A program made the translations under genes and the position numbers. Of a stretch of DNA of 64,000 nucleotides, positions 34,611-44,600 are shown piece after piece. How positions within the stretch are numbered: position 1 is the first letter of the stretch; the number at the start of each line of letters is the position of its first letter. The notes beneath the pieces were generated by a model. That model was not told the origin of the DNA and did not search any database. It was given only the letters and a program-made list of their open reading frames with translations. This stretch comes from Bermanella sp047621325 (GTDB lineage Bacteria; Pseudomonadota; Gammaproteobacteria; Pseudomonadales; Oceanobacteraceae), in assembly GCA_047621325.1 (NCBI GenBank), contig JBLHLT010000004.1, positions 146,728 to 210,727 on the forward strand, read 5' to 3'.

Positions 34611-35239
34611 TTATTTATCGGCTTTTTCGTGCTCAAGCGGTAAAAAACCAAGCTCAAAAAAAACACCCTAAAACCCCTGGAATCAAACCACCCCTCCTCG
34701 CTATTCAAGCCCTAGCTTTCTCTTAGTACTCACACCCGAACTAAACCCAGTCACCTCATTACTAGCTAAATCAAAAATGCAAATGATTATCGCTAACACT
34801 AAAAACAAAGCCATTAATATAAGTATAAAAGAATTAAATATAACCCTATAAATCAAGCATTTAACTCAAACCAACGTCAATATAATGGCAGTCAGTATTT
34901 TTAGCCCATATAAAACAAAACGATCTAAAGGAAATTAAAATATTTATCTAATGACGTTATTTATCTAAGAATAAGTAATTGTTCCAATATACTGTCCTTT
35001 TTACACACTCGACTACTACTTAATCATTAAAAACATCAATAGAAGTCATTTCACGCCAATGAACACCCATTCACCGAACACTTGTTTTTTCTTTTAAAAA
35101 TAACAACTTAGTTGGCCCATAATTTTCATAGAGTGAACTAGGTCACATTATTGACTTGGCTGGATAGGCCAAATAACATCCAGTTACATAATGGAAACTT
35201 GAAATTACTAACGGTAATAATTTGAAGTTAGCAGTACAA
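34611..35239. other. Intergenic region before the DUF11 surface cluster
   Basis: About 630 AT-rich bases. The first part may hold a fourth, very eroded repeat unit (TTATCGGCTTTTTCG near 34615-34630). No gene or RNA is recognised. The promoter of the downstream five-gene cluster should lie between about 34950 and 35220, but no clear hexamer pair is evident. Confidence 0.4.
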
Positions 35240-38200
35240 ATGTACTTCTATATAAAGGGCCGAATATCTACTCGCTTTATCGTGTGGATGGCCATTTTGG
35301 TAGGAAGTAGTATGAACATATCAAACTCATTTGCTGGCACGACAGTCGCTCTTCGCGAAAGTTATGCTGGCAATTTGTCGTTTGCGCTAACTGGTGGCTC
35401 ATTCCGTACAACCTCAAACAGTCAAAATGCGTGCACCCGTGGCACAACATCTTCAAACCCACTATCAACGATTCCATTATCGGCCAAAATCAAAAAAGCG
35501 TATTTATACTGGGCAGCATCATCATCTAATAGCACTTATACCGATAACTATGTAACGCTAAATAATCAAGGAATTACGGCAGACCGTACTTACACAGACA
35601 GTAGCGGCAGCAGTTATTATTACGGCGCAACTTCCGACATCACTAATATTATCAAAGCTTCGCGTAACACCACCTACACTGTTGGAAATTTGGATATCTA
35701 TGCCAGCACGTCACGCTGTAGCACCCAGACAGTACTAGGCGGCTGGTCAATTCTTGTTATCTATGAAGATGACGCGGAAGACTTTAGTGTATTGAACGTG
35801 TACGAAGGTTTTCAGTATTTTCAAAGAGATGCAGCCATCTCTTCTTTAACTCTTACACCGAGTAACTTCAAGCTACCTACCAACCCAAAAGGTCAACACG
35901 CGCACATTACATGGGAAGGTGATGACACCATAGGTAATGACGGAGAAGGCTTAACCTTTGAGGGCAACGACTTATACGACAGCATTAACGGCAATAATGC
36001 ACTTGGTAACCAATTTGATTCATATTCAAATATTGAAGGTGGCCTAACAACGTATGGCGTAGACATCGACTCATATGATGTTTCTGCTTATTTAAACGAA
36101 GGCGCAACTTCTGTTAGTACAACTTATACCGCTAGACAAGACGGTGTTTTGCTTACGGCAGAAATTATCAACGTCTCCAATATCCCAGTGGCGGACTTAG
36201 CAGTCTCAACATCCAACTCTACAGGCTGGATGCAAGGCTCTACCGTAACCAAAAAGTTCACCATTTCGAACAATGGACCGAACGATGTCCCCACTCAAAG
36301 TGTGCGCTTTACCACGACGCTGCCATCCCAATTATCATTTAATGGCACCCAAGGTGATAGCGATTGGTTGTGTACACAAATAGGTCAGCAATTAACATGT
36401 ATCTATCAGCCCAAATTACGTAGCGGCTGGAGTGACTACCTAGACCTTAAACTCGATGTGGCAGCAGGCACCGCGGGACAAACCGCAAGCTGGTCTGTGA
36501 CGGTGGGTCATGACACCGCACCTTATGATATTTTCGATAACCACGCTGAAAATGACCGCTACACGCTTAGCGTTCCCATTGGTGCCACACCCGTAGTTGA
36601 TTTATCAGCCTCAAGTAAGACCCCAAATAATTTAAACGGTGATTTGCTATTAGCAGGCGACACTCTGCAGTATGTCATTACCATTGATGATGCGAGCGAT
36701 TTAGCCACTAGTGGCATTCGCCTATACGACGACTTGCCGGCGAACATTTCGGGTTACACCATTACCTCTCTACCTACGAATGCTGTGAGCAATTCAACCA
36801 CGTCAGGTGGTGCTAACGGCACTGGTTATTTGGACATTCAAAATATTAACTTAGCGGCAGGCGCTGTTGAGCAAGTGGTTTTAGAGGTATATGTAAACTC
36901 TAATGCTCCTGAAGGCGCATCACTACAAAATACAGCCACCCTTTCATACAACAGTAATAACTGGGTTGTTGATACTGGTGATATTACGGTGGTTGAACCC
37001 GATTTAACCGCATCAACTAAAGCCGCCAGTGATGACAACGGAGGCTTATTGCTGCCAGGTGAAAGCATTACGTACACCATCACGCTGAATGAAACCAATA
37101 ATTTAGAATTACCGGGCATTCAAGTGCTTGACCACCTACCAGCAAACATCAGCAGCTTTACCGTCAGCCAACTACCTTCAGGGGTTCAAGATTTTAGCCA
37201 AACCAATGGGGGAAACAACGGCACGGGTTTAATTGACATTCGTAATATAAACTTGGCCGCGGGTGCTACGGCGATTATTGAAATCAAAGCCATTATTGCT
37301 GATGATGCCGCTGATCAAGTAAGCGTTCAAAACACAGCCAACTTAGTTTTAAATTCTAGCTCGTGGGATGTGGAGTCAAATCAGCTTTATGTCACCTTAT
37401 CAAACTCAACACCTGCAAGCGGTAACAAGCCTTTATATCTCGTTAATAATAACTTAACCCGAAACTTGCCTTCGACTGATACCTCTCGTAGCTTTTTTCA
37501 CGGCGACACATTGATTTGGTCAATAACTCCCGTATTACAAAAAGACTTAGTTATCAGCAGCGGTAACTCTCGATTTAATCTAGCGGTTGAGGGCCACCGC
37601 ACAGGTAGGATTCAAACTCAATTTACCGCCCAGCTTTATTACAATGATAATAACGGCTCAGGAAATGTAAGCATTGATACCGCCACTATTGGTTACGGAA
37701 ACTACCGCATCAATACTTTATATAATTTATCTACAGACTTTAACTTGGCTAGTGACATTACAGTGCCAGCAGGCAGCACTGTTTACCTTTCCATTTTAAA
37801 TACCTCTAGTAACAACATTAGTAATCAATACAGTGAAATCGACGTTCACACCCTGAATGGTAATTTTTACTCTGCGGTAAATCTCAACACCAGCACCGTA
37901 ATTAATGTGGATGGTATTCAGGTATGGGATCAAACCTATGGGGACCCAACAGGCACAGGTGAAGGCCTTGTATTGCCTAACACATTTGCAGACACCACTA
38001 TTTATATACGGGCAAACATCTCAGACCCATTTGGTGCATTTGACATTAGTAAAGCCACCATTGAAGTTCAGAAAAAAGATGGCTCTTATTATGATTTTTC
38101 TGGCTTGCCTAATACCAATGAGATGACGCAAGTGGACACTATCATTGATGACACAACGACCAGCGTAAAAGTATATGAGATTCCCGTGACTCTATTAGAA

Positions 38201-38824
38201 GAAAACGAATCAACTGGTTGGTGGCAAATCGCTATCACAGGTTACGAAGGTCTTGAAGTTGCACCCAACCAAATCACCCATGAGCGCACAACTAGCTTTT
38301 ATATCAAGCCATTTCTACCAAGCATTGCGCTTAATAAAACCATTGAAGTCATCAGTGACCCAATCAATGGATTACAAAGCGCAGGCAACAAACCTAAAGC
38401 GATTCCAGGTGCTGAATTACAATACACCATTCATGCGATCAACTCAGGTCGAGGGGCAAGTGATAGCAATTCCATTACTTTACAAGATGAAATAGCCGCT
38501 AACGCCGAGCTTTATATTGGCGACATAACCTGTTTAAATCGCGGCCCAGGATCAGGCAATGGCCCAATTTGTTTTGAAGATGGCGCCAACCCAAATGAAA
38601 GCCAACTGAGTTTTGATTTTTTAGGGTTAGGAGCTGCGAATGACAGCATCTATTTTTCACAGGACGGGGCTGATTTTAGCTATGAACCTGTAGACAGCGG
38701 TGATAGTTATGACCCAACTGTGCGTTACATCCGTATGAAGCCCTCTGGCATTTATAAGCAAGCAAAAAAAGATGGCAGTGAAACACCCGAATTTAATTTT
38801 AGCTACCAAATACGGTTGCAATAA
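35240..38824 (+). CDS. Exported multidomain DUF11-repeat surface protein
   Basis: About 1194 residues from the ATG at 35240; an in-frame TTG at 35222 is also possible. A signal peptide ends near NSFAGTT. Residues about 40-330 form an all-beta N-terminal domain (AYLYWAASS, GGWSILVIYEDD, FEGNDLYDS) like the DUF3344-type modules of surface proteins. Three DUF11-like beta-sandwich repeats follow to about residue 730; repeats 2 and 3 are close duplicates sharing DLPANIS/HLPANIS and INLAAGA. The C-terminus holds a last DUF11-like unit with KAIPGAELQYTIHA. No membrane anchor or LPxTG is seen, so it is periplasmic or secreted. Adhesion or structural role is inferred. Confidence 0.75.
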   Translation: MYFYIKGRISTRFIVWMAILVGSSMNISNSFAGTTVALRESYAGNLSFALTGGSFRTTSNSQNACTRGTTSSNPLSTIPLSAKIKKAYLYWAASSSNSTYTDNYVTLNNQGITADRTYTDSSGSSYYYGATSDITNIIKASRNTTYTVGNLDIYASTSRCSTQTVLGGWSILVIYEDDAEDFSVLNVYEGFQYFQRDAAISSLTLTPSNFKLPTNPKGQHAHITWEGDDTIGNDGEGLTFEGNDLYDSINGNNALGNQFDSYSNIEGGLTTYGVDIDSYDVSAYLNEGATSVSTTYTARQDGVLLTAEIINVSNIPVADLAVSTSNSTGWMQGSTVTKKFTISNNGPNDVPTQSVRFTTTLPSQLSFNGTQGDSDWLCTQIGQQLTCIYQPKLRSGWSDYLDLKLDVAAGTAGQTASWSVTVGHDTAPYDIFDNHAENDRYTLSVPIGATPVVDLSASSKTPNNLNGDLLLAGDTLQYVITIDDASDLATSGIRLYDDLPANISGYTITSLPTNAVSNSTTSGGANGTGYLDIQNINLAAGAVEQVVLEVYVNSNAPEGASLQNTATLSYNSNNWVVDTGDITVVEPDLTASTKAASDDNGGLLLPGESITYTITLNETNNLELPGIQVLDHLPANISSFTVSQLPSGVQDFSQTNGGNNGTGLIDIRNINLAAGATAIIEIKAIIADDAADQVSVQNTANLVLNSSSWDVESNQLYVTLSNSTPASGNKPLYLVNNNLTRNLPSTDTSRSFFHGDTLIWSITPVLQKDLVISSGNSRFNLAVEGHRTGRIQTQFTAQLYYNDNNGSGNVSIDTATIGYGNYRINTLYNLSTDFNLASDITVPAGSTVYLSILNTSSNNISNQYSEIDVHTLNGNFYSAVNLNTSTVINVDGIQVWDQTYGDPTGTGEGLVLPNTFADTTIYIRANISDPFGAFDISKATIEVQKKDGSYYDFSGLPNTNEMTQVDTIIDDTTTSVKVYEIPVTLLEENESTGWWQIAITGYEGLEVAPNQITHERTTSFYIKPFLPSIALNKTIEVISDPINGLQSAGNKPKAIPGAELQYTIHAINSGRGASDSNSITLQDEIAANAELYIGDITCLNRGPGSGNGPICFEDGANPNESQLSFDFLGLGAANDSIYFSQDGADFSYEPVDSGDSYDPTVRYIRMKPSGIYKQAKKDGSETPEFNFSYQIRLQ

Positions 38825-38883
38825 AAGTACAAAAAACAAACAACTTAAAATAATCACAAGAGACAACTTACAGGAGAGCTCAC

Positions 38884-39888
38884 ATGAATAAGCTCAGTAA
38901 AATTGGGGGAGTAGTAGGCGGTTTACTGCTGGCGACGACTCAAGTACACGCAGCTGGTACAGGGGCTGGCGCACCTATTTCTAACCAAGCCACGGTTTCA
39001 TACGATGCAGGTGCTGGTACGGTAACCGCTAACTCAGGCACCGTGACGTTTAAAGTGCAAGAATTAGTAAAAGGCACTGTTGCAAAATTAGATGCTGGCA
39101 ATATTAGTGTAAGCTCGCCGCAAACTGATGCGGCCATGAAGTTTAAAATTAAAAACGATGGTAACGGTAATGAAGGCTTCAAAATTGTTGTCACTCAAGA
39201 CTCTGGTGATGATTTTGATGTAACCCTTACCAGCTTTTACATTGATGACGGCGACGGCATCTTAGATACCGCCGTTGATACGTTATATGACAATGCAAAT
39301 CCTCCGGCTATCGCACCTGATGCAGAATTAACCGTCTGGGTGACATCTACGATTCCAGGATCACTAGCCGATGCTGCACTTTCAAACCTAAACGTATCAG
39401 CTGTATCTGCCACTTTTGTAACTGACGGTCAAAATAACCCTAACGCTGGTGCAGTTGTAACCGGCAGCGGTGACAACAGTACCGATGCTGTCAATGCCGT
39501 TGCAATTGCATCTGTTACGTCAACATTTGTAGTGAGTGATATTGATGTAACGATTGTAAAAGCGATTACAGCTACACGTGACAACTTAGGCGCTGGCGGT
39601 AGCAAAGCCGTACCGGGTGCTGAAGTCGATTATTCATTAACCGTAACTGTAACCGGTACAGGCACAGCTAACAGCATCGTTGTAAGCGACCCTCTACCAA
39701 CACAACTAAAACTTAAAAATGGTATCACTGGCACCATTACGGTTGGCGGCGTAGCAGAAACCGCTAGCGCAGCGGATTCAGACGGCACATCTTATGATGC
39801 AAACACCAATACCATTAGTGTTAATTTAGGCAATGTAAATGCAGGTGCGTCTGCTATTGCCATTGAATTCACCACGGTTATTCAATAG
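38884..39888 (+). CDS. Exported DUF11-like protein, cluster member 2
   Basis: A 334-residue exported protein with GGAGAG ribosome site and a clear signal peptide cleaved after QVHA. Mature sequence begins with the cluster motif (APISNQATVSYDAG). The middle is a beta-sandwich with DDGDGILD, an acidic loop that may bind calcium. The end carries a DUF11 unit with KAVPGAEVDYSLTVT and VVSDPLPTQLKLKNG. Unusually rich in Thr, Ala, Val and Asp, with no cysteine in the mature part. Function is unknown; the next gene starts 8 bp later. Confidence 0.75.
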   Translation: MNKLSKIGGVVGGLLLATTQVHAAGTGAGAPISNQATVSYDAGAGTVTANSGTVTFKVQELVKGTVAKLDAGNISVSSPQTDAAMKFKIKNDGNGNEGFKIVVTQDSGDDFDVTLTSFYIDDGDGILDTAVDTLYDNANPPAIAPDAELTVWVTSTIPGSLADAALSNLNVSAVSATFVTDGQNNPNAGAVVTGSGDNSTDAVNAVAIASVTSTFVVSDIDVTIVKAITATRDNLGAGGSKAVPGAEVDYSLTVTVTGTGTANSIVVSDPLPTQLKLKNGITGTITVGGVAETASAADSDGTSYDANTNTISVNLGNVNAGASAIAIEFTTVIQ

Positions 39889-39896
39889 GCCAATAT

Positions 39897-40358
39897 ATGA
39901 AAAAAATTATAGCCGCAATCTGTTTACTCCCCTCTTTGGCTTTTGCCCAAGTGGAATTAAAAACTGAAATGTTCGAAGTGGTTGAAAAACAGCAAGACAA
40001 CGGCACCAGCAAAGTTGAATGGGTTAAGCCTGACAATATTATTCCTGGTGACAAAGTGGGCTACCGTATTTCGTTTAAAAATACTGGTGATCAACCTGCT
40101 GCCGACATTGTGCTAAACAACCCAGTACCTGAAAACACAATCTATGTGGATGACAGCGCTCGCGGTGCAAACAGCACAATTGTATTTTCTGTGGATGGCG
40201 GCAAACAGTTCGCCAACCCAGAACAACTATTTGTTGAATTGAACGGTAAAAAAGTACCCGCCACAGCAAAAGATTACACCCATGTTCGTTGGACGCTAAA
40301 CAGTGCTTTACCAGCCGGTAAAGACGGCAGTGTGCAATACGTGGTGCAAGTAAAATAA
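39897..40358 (+). CDS. Small exported DUF11-like single-domain protein, cluster member 3
   Basis: A 153-residue exported protein with signal peptide MKKIIAAICLLPSLAFA. The mature part is essentially one DUF11-like beta-sandwich: IIPGDKVGYRISFKNTGDQP, DIVLNNPVPENTIYV, and a final HVRWTLNSALPAGKDGSVQY. It begins 8 bp after member 2 and is therefore in the same operon. Its size suggests a subunit or a chaperone-like binding partner of the larger proteins; this is inference. Confidence 0.75.
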   Translation: MKKIIAAICLLPSLAFAQVELKTEMFEVVEKQQDNGTSKVEWVKPDNIIPGDKVGYRISFKNTGDQPAADIVLNNPVPENTIYVDDSARGANSTIVFSVDGGKQFANPEQLFVELNGKKVPATAKDYTHVRWTLNSALPAGKDGSVQYVVQVK

Positions 40359-40471
40359 CACAAAACTAGGGGTTGGTTATGCCGCTGTATCGCTAGCCAA
40401 TAAAACACACGAATTAAAAACAACATTATCTTTTAATAACAAAAGTAAAAAGGATTTCAAAGGAGAAACCT

Positions 40472-41644
40472 ATGAAACTAAACAAAACCCTAACCGCACT
40501 GGCTGTCAGTGCAAGCTTTGGCCTTAGTGGTCAGGCATTTGCGGCTGGTACTGCTTCAGGTGAACAAATTACTAACACTGTTAAGTTAGACTATTCAGTA
40601 AGCGGTGTTGGCCAAAACCAAATTCAGGATCAAGCTCAATTTATTGTAGATAATAAAATTGACATGACCTTCAATACTGCTTTAAGCGGTCCATCGACTG
40701 TAATTCCAGGAGCTGATATAGCACCTAGCTATACTCTAGTTAACGAAGGCAACAAAGCTCAGTCATTCAAATTTGAATTGGCCGAGCTAAACAATACATT
40801 TGATGCACCTACTATATCAGCCCTAACACTTGATGCGGCTTCCGACGCGTCTTGCTCTGTTGGCGGTACCGCACCTGTAAAAACAATCACAGCAAACCCT
40901 GATGCAACTTGTATCTTTACAGCAGATTTTGTTTTTCCAACTAAAGAAGGCTCTGGTCTAGCGACAGATGATAATATTGTTAATGGCGACACTTTTGTTC
41001 TACGTTCAAAAGTTATTGCTGTAACTGATGCAGCGGGTGCTACTGCTGAAACAACTTCAACTGCAAACAAAAACGATCTCGCAAATCTAAATACAAATGA
41101 GCTGACCGTTCTGGCTGAAGAAGTCTCTACTGTTATCGCCCCTCACGTTGCATATAACGGTGAGATCATTGTAGATACTGGCACTATTACAGTTTCTACA
41201 GCTAACTTTGAGGGCGCTAATGGCTTAAACATTAGCGTATTAGTTGTCAACGACCCAATTTGTGATGCTAGTTATAATGAAGCTACCCTAGCATATGGTA
41301 AATACACTACTTCAGGTTCGGGCCCAGTAACTTGTGACATTACAGGTTACACGCCTAAAGCTATTCCGGGTGCTTTAGTTGAATATACACTAACAGCAAC
41401 TAATGAAGGCGCTGTTGCTGCAACTAATGCTGTATTTGCACAAGCTGCAAGTGATATTACTTATGGTTCTGGTCCTGCAACTCTAGCTATTCAAGCTGGT
41501 AGCCTAGGTAACCTAGCGTCTACCTTCAGCGACACAGCTATTACCCCTGCTGAACTGAATGATGGTAATAACTTATCTGTCACTGTAAGCAGCTTTGGTG
41601 ATGGTGAAACCATCACAATCACCTTCACAGCAATCGTGGAATAA
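40472..41644 (+). CDS. Exported DUF11-like protein, cluster member 4
   Basis: A 390-residue exported protein, paralogous in layout to member 2. AAAGGAG precedes the ATG, and the signal peptide ends at QAFA. The mature start GEQITNTVKLDYSVSG matches the cluster motif. Four cysteines occur in the mature chain (SCSVGG, ATCIFT, PICDAS and VTCDITG), suggesting two disulfides. The C-terminal DUF11 unit has YTPKAIPGALVEYTLTAT. The 2044-residue gene begins 6 bp after this stop, so they are coupled. Confidence 0.75.
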   Translation: MKLNKTLTALAVSASFGLSGQAFAAGTASGEQITNTVKLDYSVSGVGQNQIQDQAQFIVDNKIDMTFNTALSGPSTVIPGADIAPSYTLVNEGNKAQSFKFELAELNNTFDAPTISALTLDAASDASCSVGGTAPVKTITANPDATCIFTADFVFPTKEGSGLATDDNIVNGDTFVLRSKVIAVTDAAGATAETTSTANKNDLANLNTNELTVLAEEVSTVIAPHVAYNGEIIVDTGTITVSTANFEGANGLNISVLVVNDPICDASYNEATLAYGKYTTSGSGPVTCDITGYTPKAIPGALVEYTLTATNEGAVAATNAVFAQAASDITYGSGPATLAIQAGSLGNLASTFSDTAITPAELNDGNNLSVTVSSFGDGETITITFTAIVE

Positions 41645-41650
41645 GCCTTA

Positions 41651-44600
41651 GTGTTACTAAGTCTTAACAAAAACGCACAGCCTAGCTGTGCAACCCTCAC
41701 CCAAAGCGCACCTCGCGTTTTGGGCCGAGGCAAAGCCAAAAGCACTGCATCTTTGATTAAAAAGAGCGGTGTTTTTGCCATTGCTTTGGTAAGTAGTTTA
41801 TTTGCGCTTACAGCGTCTAATTCTGCGTTTGCCGCCACGCCTGACAACACAGTTGTCAATAATACCGCGTATGTCGATTACAAATTTCGTGGTAACGATT
41901 ACCAAAAACAAGACAGCGAAAATTTTATAACTGCACGCAGTAGCTCTGGTGCAGGAACACCTTCCGTTATTACGTTAATGCACAACAGCATCGACTTTTC
42001 TGCGCAATATGCCGCGGCAAAAGCAAAAGCAGATGCGGCTAACCCGCCCAACTCTAACTTTAAAAGTATCAGCCAAAATTTATTAAGTAGTGGTGGCACA
42101 AGCAACAATGCCGTGACGACTCGTGCCAGCTCTAACGGCAAATCTCTATCTGGTAATTTTGTGGTGAATCAAGGTCAATGTGCAAACGATTCAAGTGGTA
42201 AAACACTATCAACTCAACCCGTACCCAAAAACTACCAAGGGCAAACATTAGCATTGCCCAGCACCCTGGCATTGAATAGTGATGACTACTTTAAAGTAGG
42301 CGACGCTATCTTTGTGCACCTTGAAGATTTAGATCAAAACCAAGACCCAACCAAAGTTGAAAAAATCATCGTGACACTTTTAAGTGAAAACGGCGAAGAT
42401 CAAGAAACCATTCAACTCACCGAAACAGAAAAAAGTTCTGGGTTATTTACGGGTTATATTCAAACTGTCAATAAAGCAACGAATCCACCAGTTGCCCATA
42501 ACTGCGCACTGTCTGTTACCAGTAATTCGAGTATTCAAGCCAGCTATCAAGATCAGTTCGATAGTTTAGATTTAGTAAAAGCTGGCGCACTGTTTGACCC
42601 AAGCAGTTATGTAGTAAATGCCGATACCGGTGAATACATTAACGGTATAGAAGTTACTCTTTACGACAAAGACGGCGTTACCCTTGCACAAATATTAAGT
42701 GATGAAGGCGGCGTGTTCCCAAGTACGGTGACAACCGGTAGTACGGTTTCTGTAGTGGGTTCAGATAATGTAACTTACACCTATACGTTCCCCTACGGTG
42801 GTTTTGCGTTCCCTGTTTTAAACGGCGGCGAATATATGGTGAAAATTGGTGAAAGTGCTTACCACGATTACCCTATTGCCGATGAAATACAATTAACCAA
42901 TATCCCACAAGGCCCATTTAACTTTGATGAAGACGGCAGTCGCGGCAAAGTCTTTAACTCGGGTATTACCTTCCGTATAGATGTACCACTAGACCCGAAA
43001 GACAATAGTGTTTTACTGACTAAAATCGCCAATAAATCTCAAGCGGGTATCGGTGAGCTCGTCAGCTATAACATCAAATTACAAAATACAGAAATCCCCG
43101 GCACCAATGTCGCGATTAAAGACACCCTGCCTGCTGGCTTCCGTTACGCAGCTGGCAGTGCCAGTATTGATGGCGTAAAAATAGCAGACCCTGCAATCAG
43201 TAGCGATGGCCAAAATCTCACATTTACCCTTGCGAATATTGCCGTTAACGAAACCCTTAATCTACGTTACGTTGCCCGTATCGGTGTGAGCACACCGGTT
43301 GGAAAAGCCACCAATACGGTATGGATTGAAGACCAAGAAGATGCCCCGCCATTAGGGCAACTAGGTGAAGGCGTATTAATTGGTAATACCGCCACAGCCG
43401 AAGTTGAAATACGTGAAGACTTATTCAGTAATAACACCCGCTTATTTGGTCGTGTTTATGTGGGTGATTGTGAAGGAAATGTCGAGCAAGAAGGGATTTC
43501 TGGCGCACGAATTTATTTAGAAAATGGCACTTACGTCGTAACCGATGAAGATGGCCTATGGCACATTGAAGGCCAAAAACCGGGCACACATGTTGTTCAA
43601 TTAGACACCGAAACCCTGCCTAAATATTTAGACTTAATGGCGTGTGAAAATTACGGCCAACACGCCGGTCGTGAATACAGCCAATTTGTCGATCTTGCAC
43701 CCGGTACTATGTGGCGCACAGACTTTGTGGTAAAACTTAAACCACCAAGCCAAGGTGAAGTCACACAACGCCTCAGCAGTCGCCTTGCACCAATTACTCA
43801 AGTTGAACGTGAATCGCTTGCGGCTAATAGCCCAGTTGCACAAAAAATCCTTTATCGCTTAGTGCTTAGTGGCAGTGAAGTAATCCTTAAAGACTTGCGC
43901 AGTTTGGTCATGTTACCTGAAGGCGTCGTTTACAAACCAAACTCAGCAGTAATGGACGGCTCCCCTGTTAATGAGCCTAAAAAATACGATGCTCAAACGT
44001 TATTATTCTCGCTCAACGACCCAGGCAAAGATTGGCAGCATGTTTTAGAGTTTGAAGCATACATTGGCAAAGATGCAAAACCAGGCGAGTTAACCACACG
44101 TTCTGTGGCGATGTTTAATTCCCCTAGTCTAAATAACCAACGTACACCGATTGCCCTAACTTCTGCATTACTAGCTTTGGTTCCCGAAAATAACCAAGTG
44201 CATAAACCAAAAGAAGCCCCTAAGTTTGGCTCGTTTAGTGAAGAACTAAGCGCCGCTGACAAACAATCTATGGCAGTGGTGATTGAAAAACTAAAAGGCT
44301 TAAAAGATTTACAAATAGAAGTGGCAGGTCATACCGATAACGTCCCTATCGCTCGCCGCAGCCGTCATATCTTTAAAGATAACTACGAGCTTTCACTTGC
44401 TAGGGCTCGCAGTGCCGCAAACTATTTAATGACCGAGCTTTCTTTAGCGCCCAATCAAGTAAGCGTTTCTGGTTTTGGTGCGAACAAACCCATTGCTGGC
44501 AACGTGAATGAAAATACCCGTTCACAAAATCGCCGCGTTGAAGTGAATATTTTATCAGCTAACAACGCTATGCAAATCGCTAAAGCCGATAGTGGCAATC

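Noticed and set aside
34773..34791. Fur-box-like string AAAAATGCAAATGATTATC
   Set aside because: By eye 14 of 19 positions fit the consensus, but it is about 450 bp from the next start codon and in very AT-rich DNA, where chance matches are common.
41491..41859. Antisense frame across the junction of cluster members 4 and 5
   Set aside because: Shadow of two well-supported genes; it simply mirrors their biased third codon positions.
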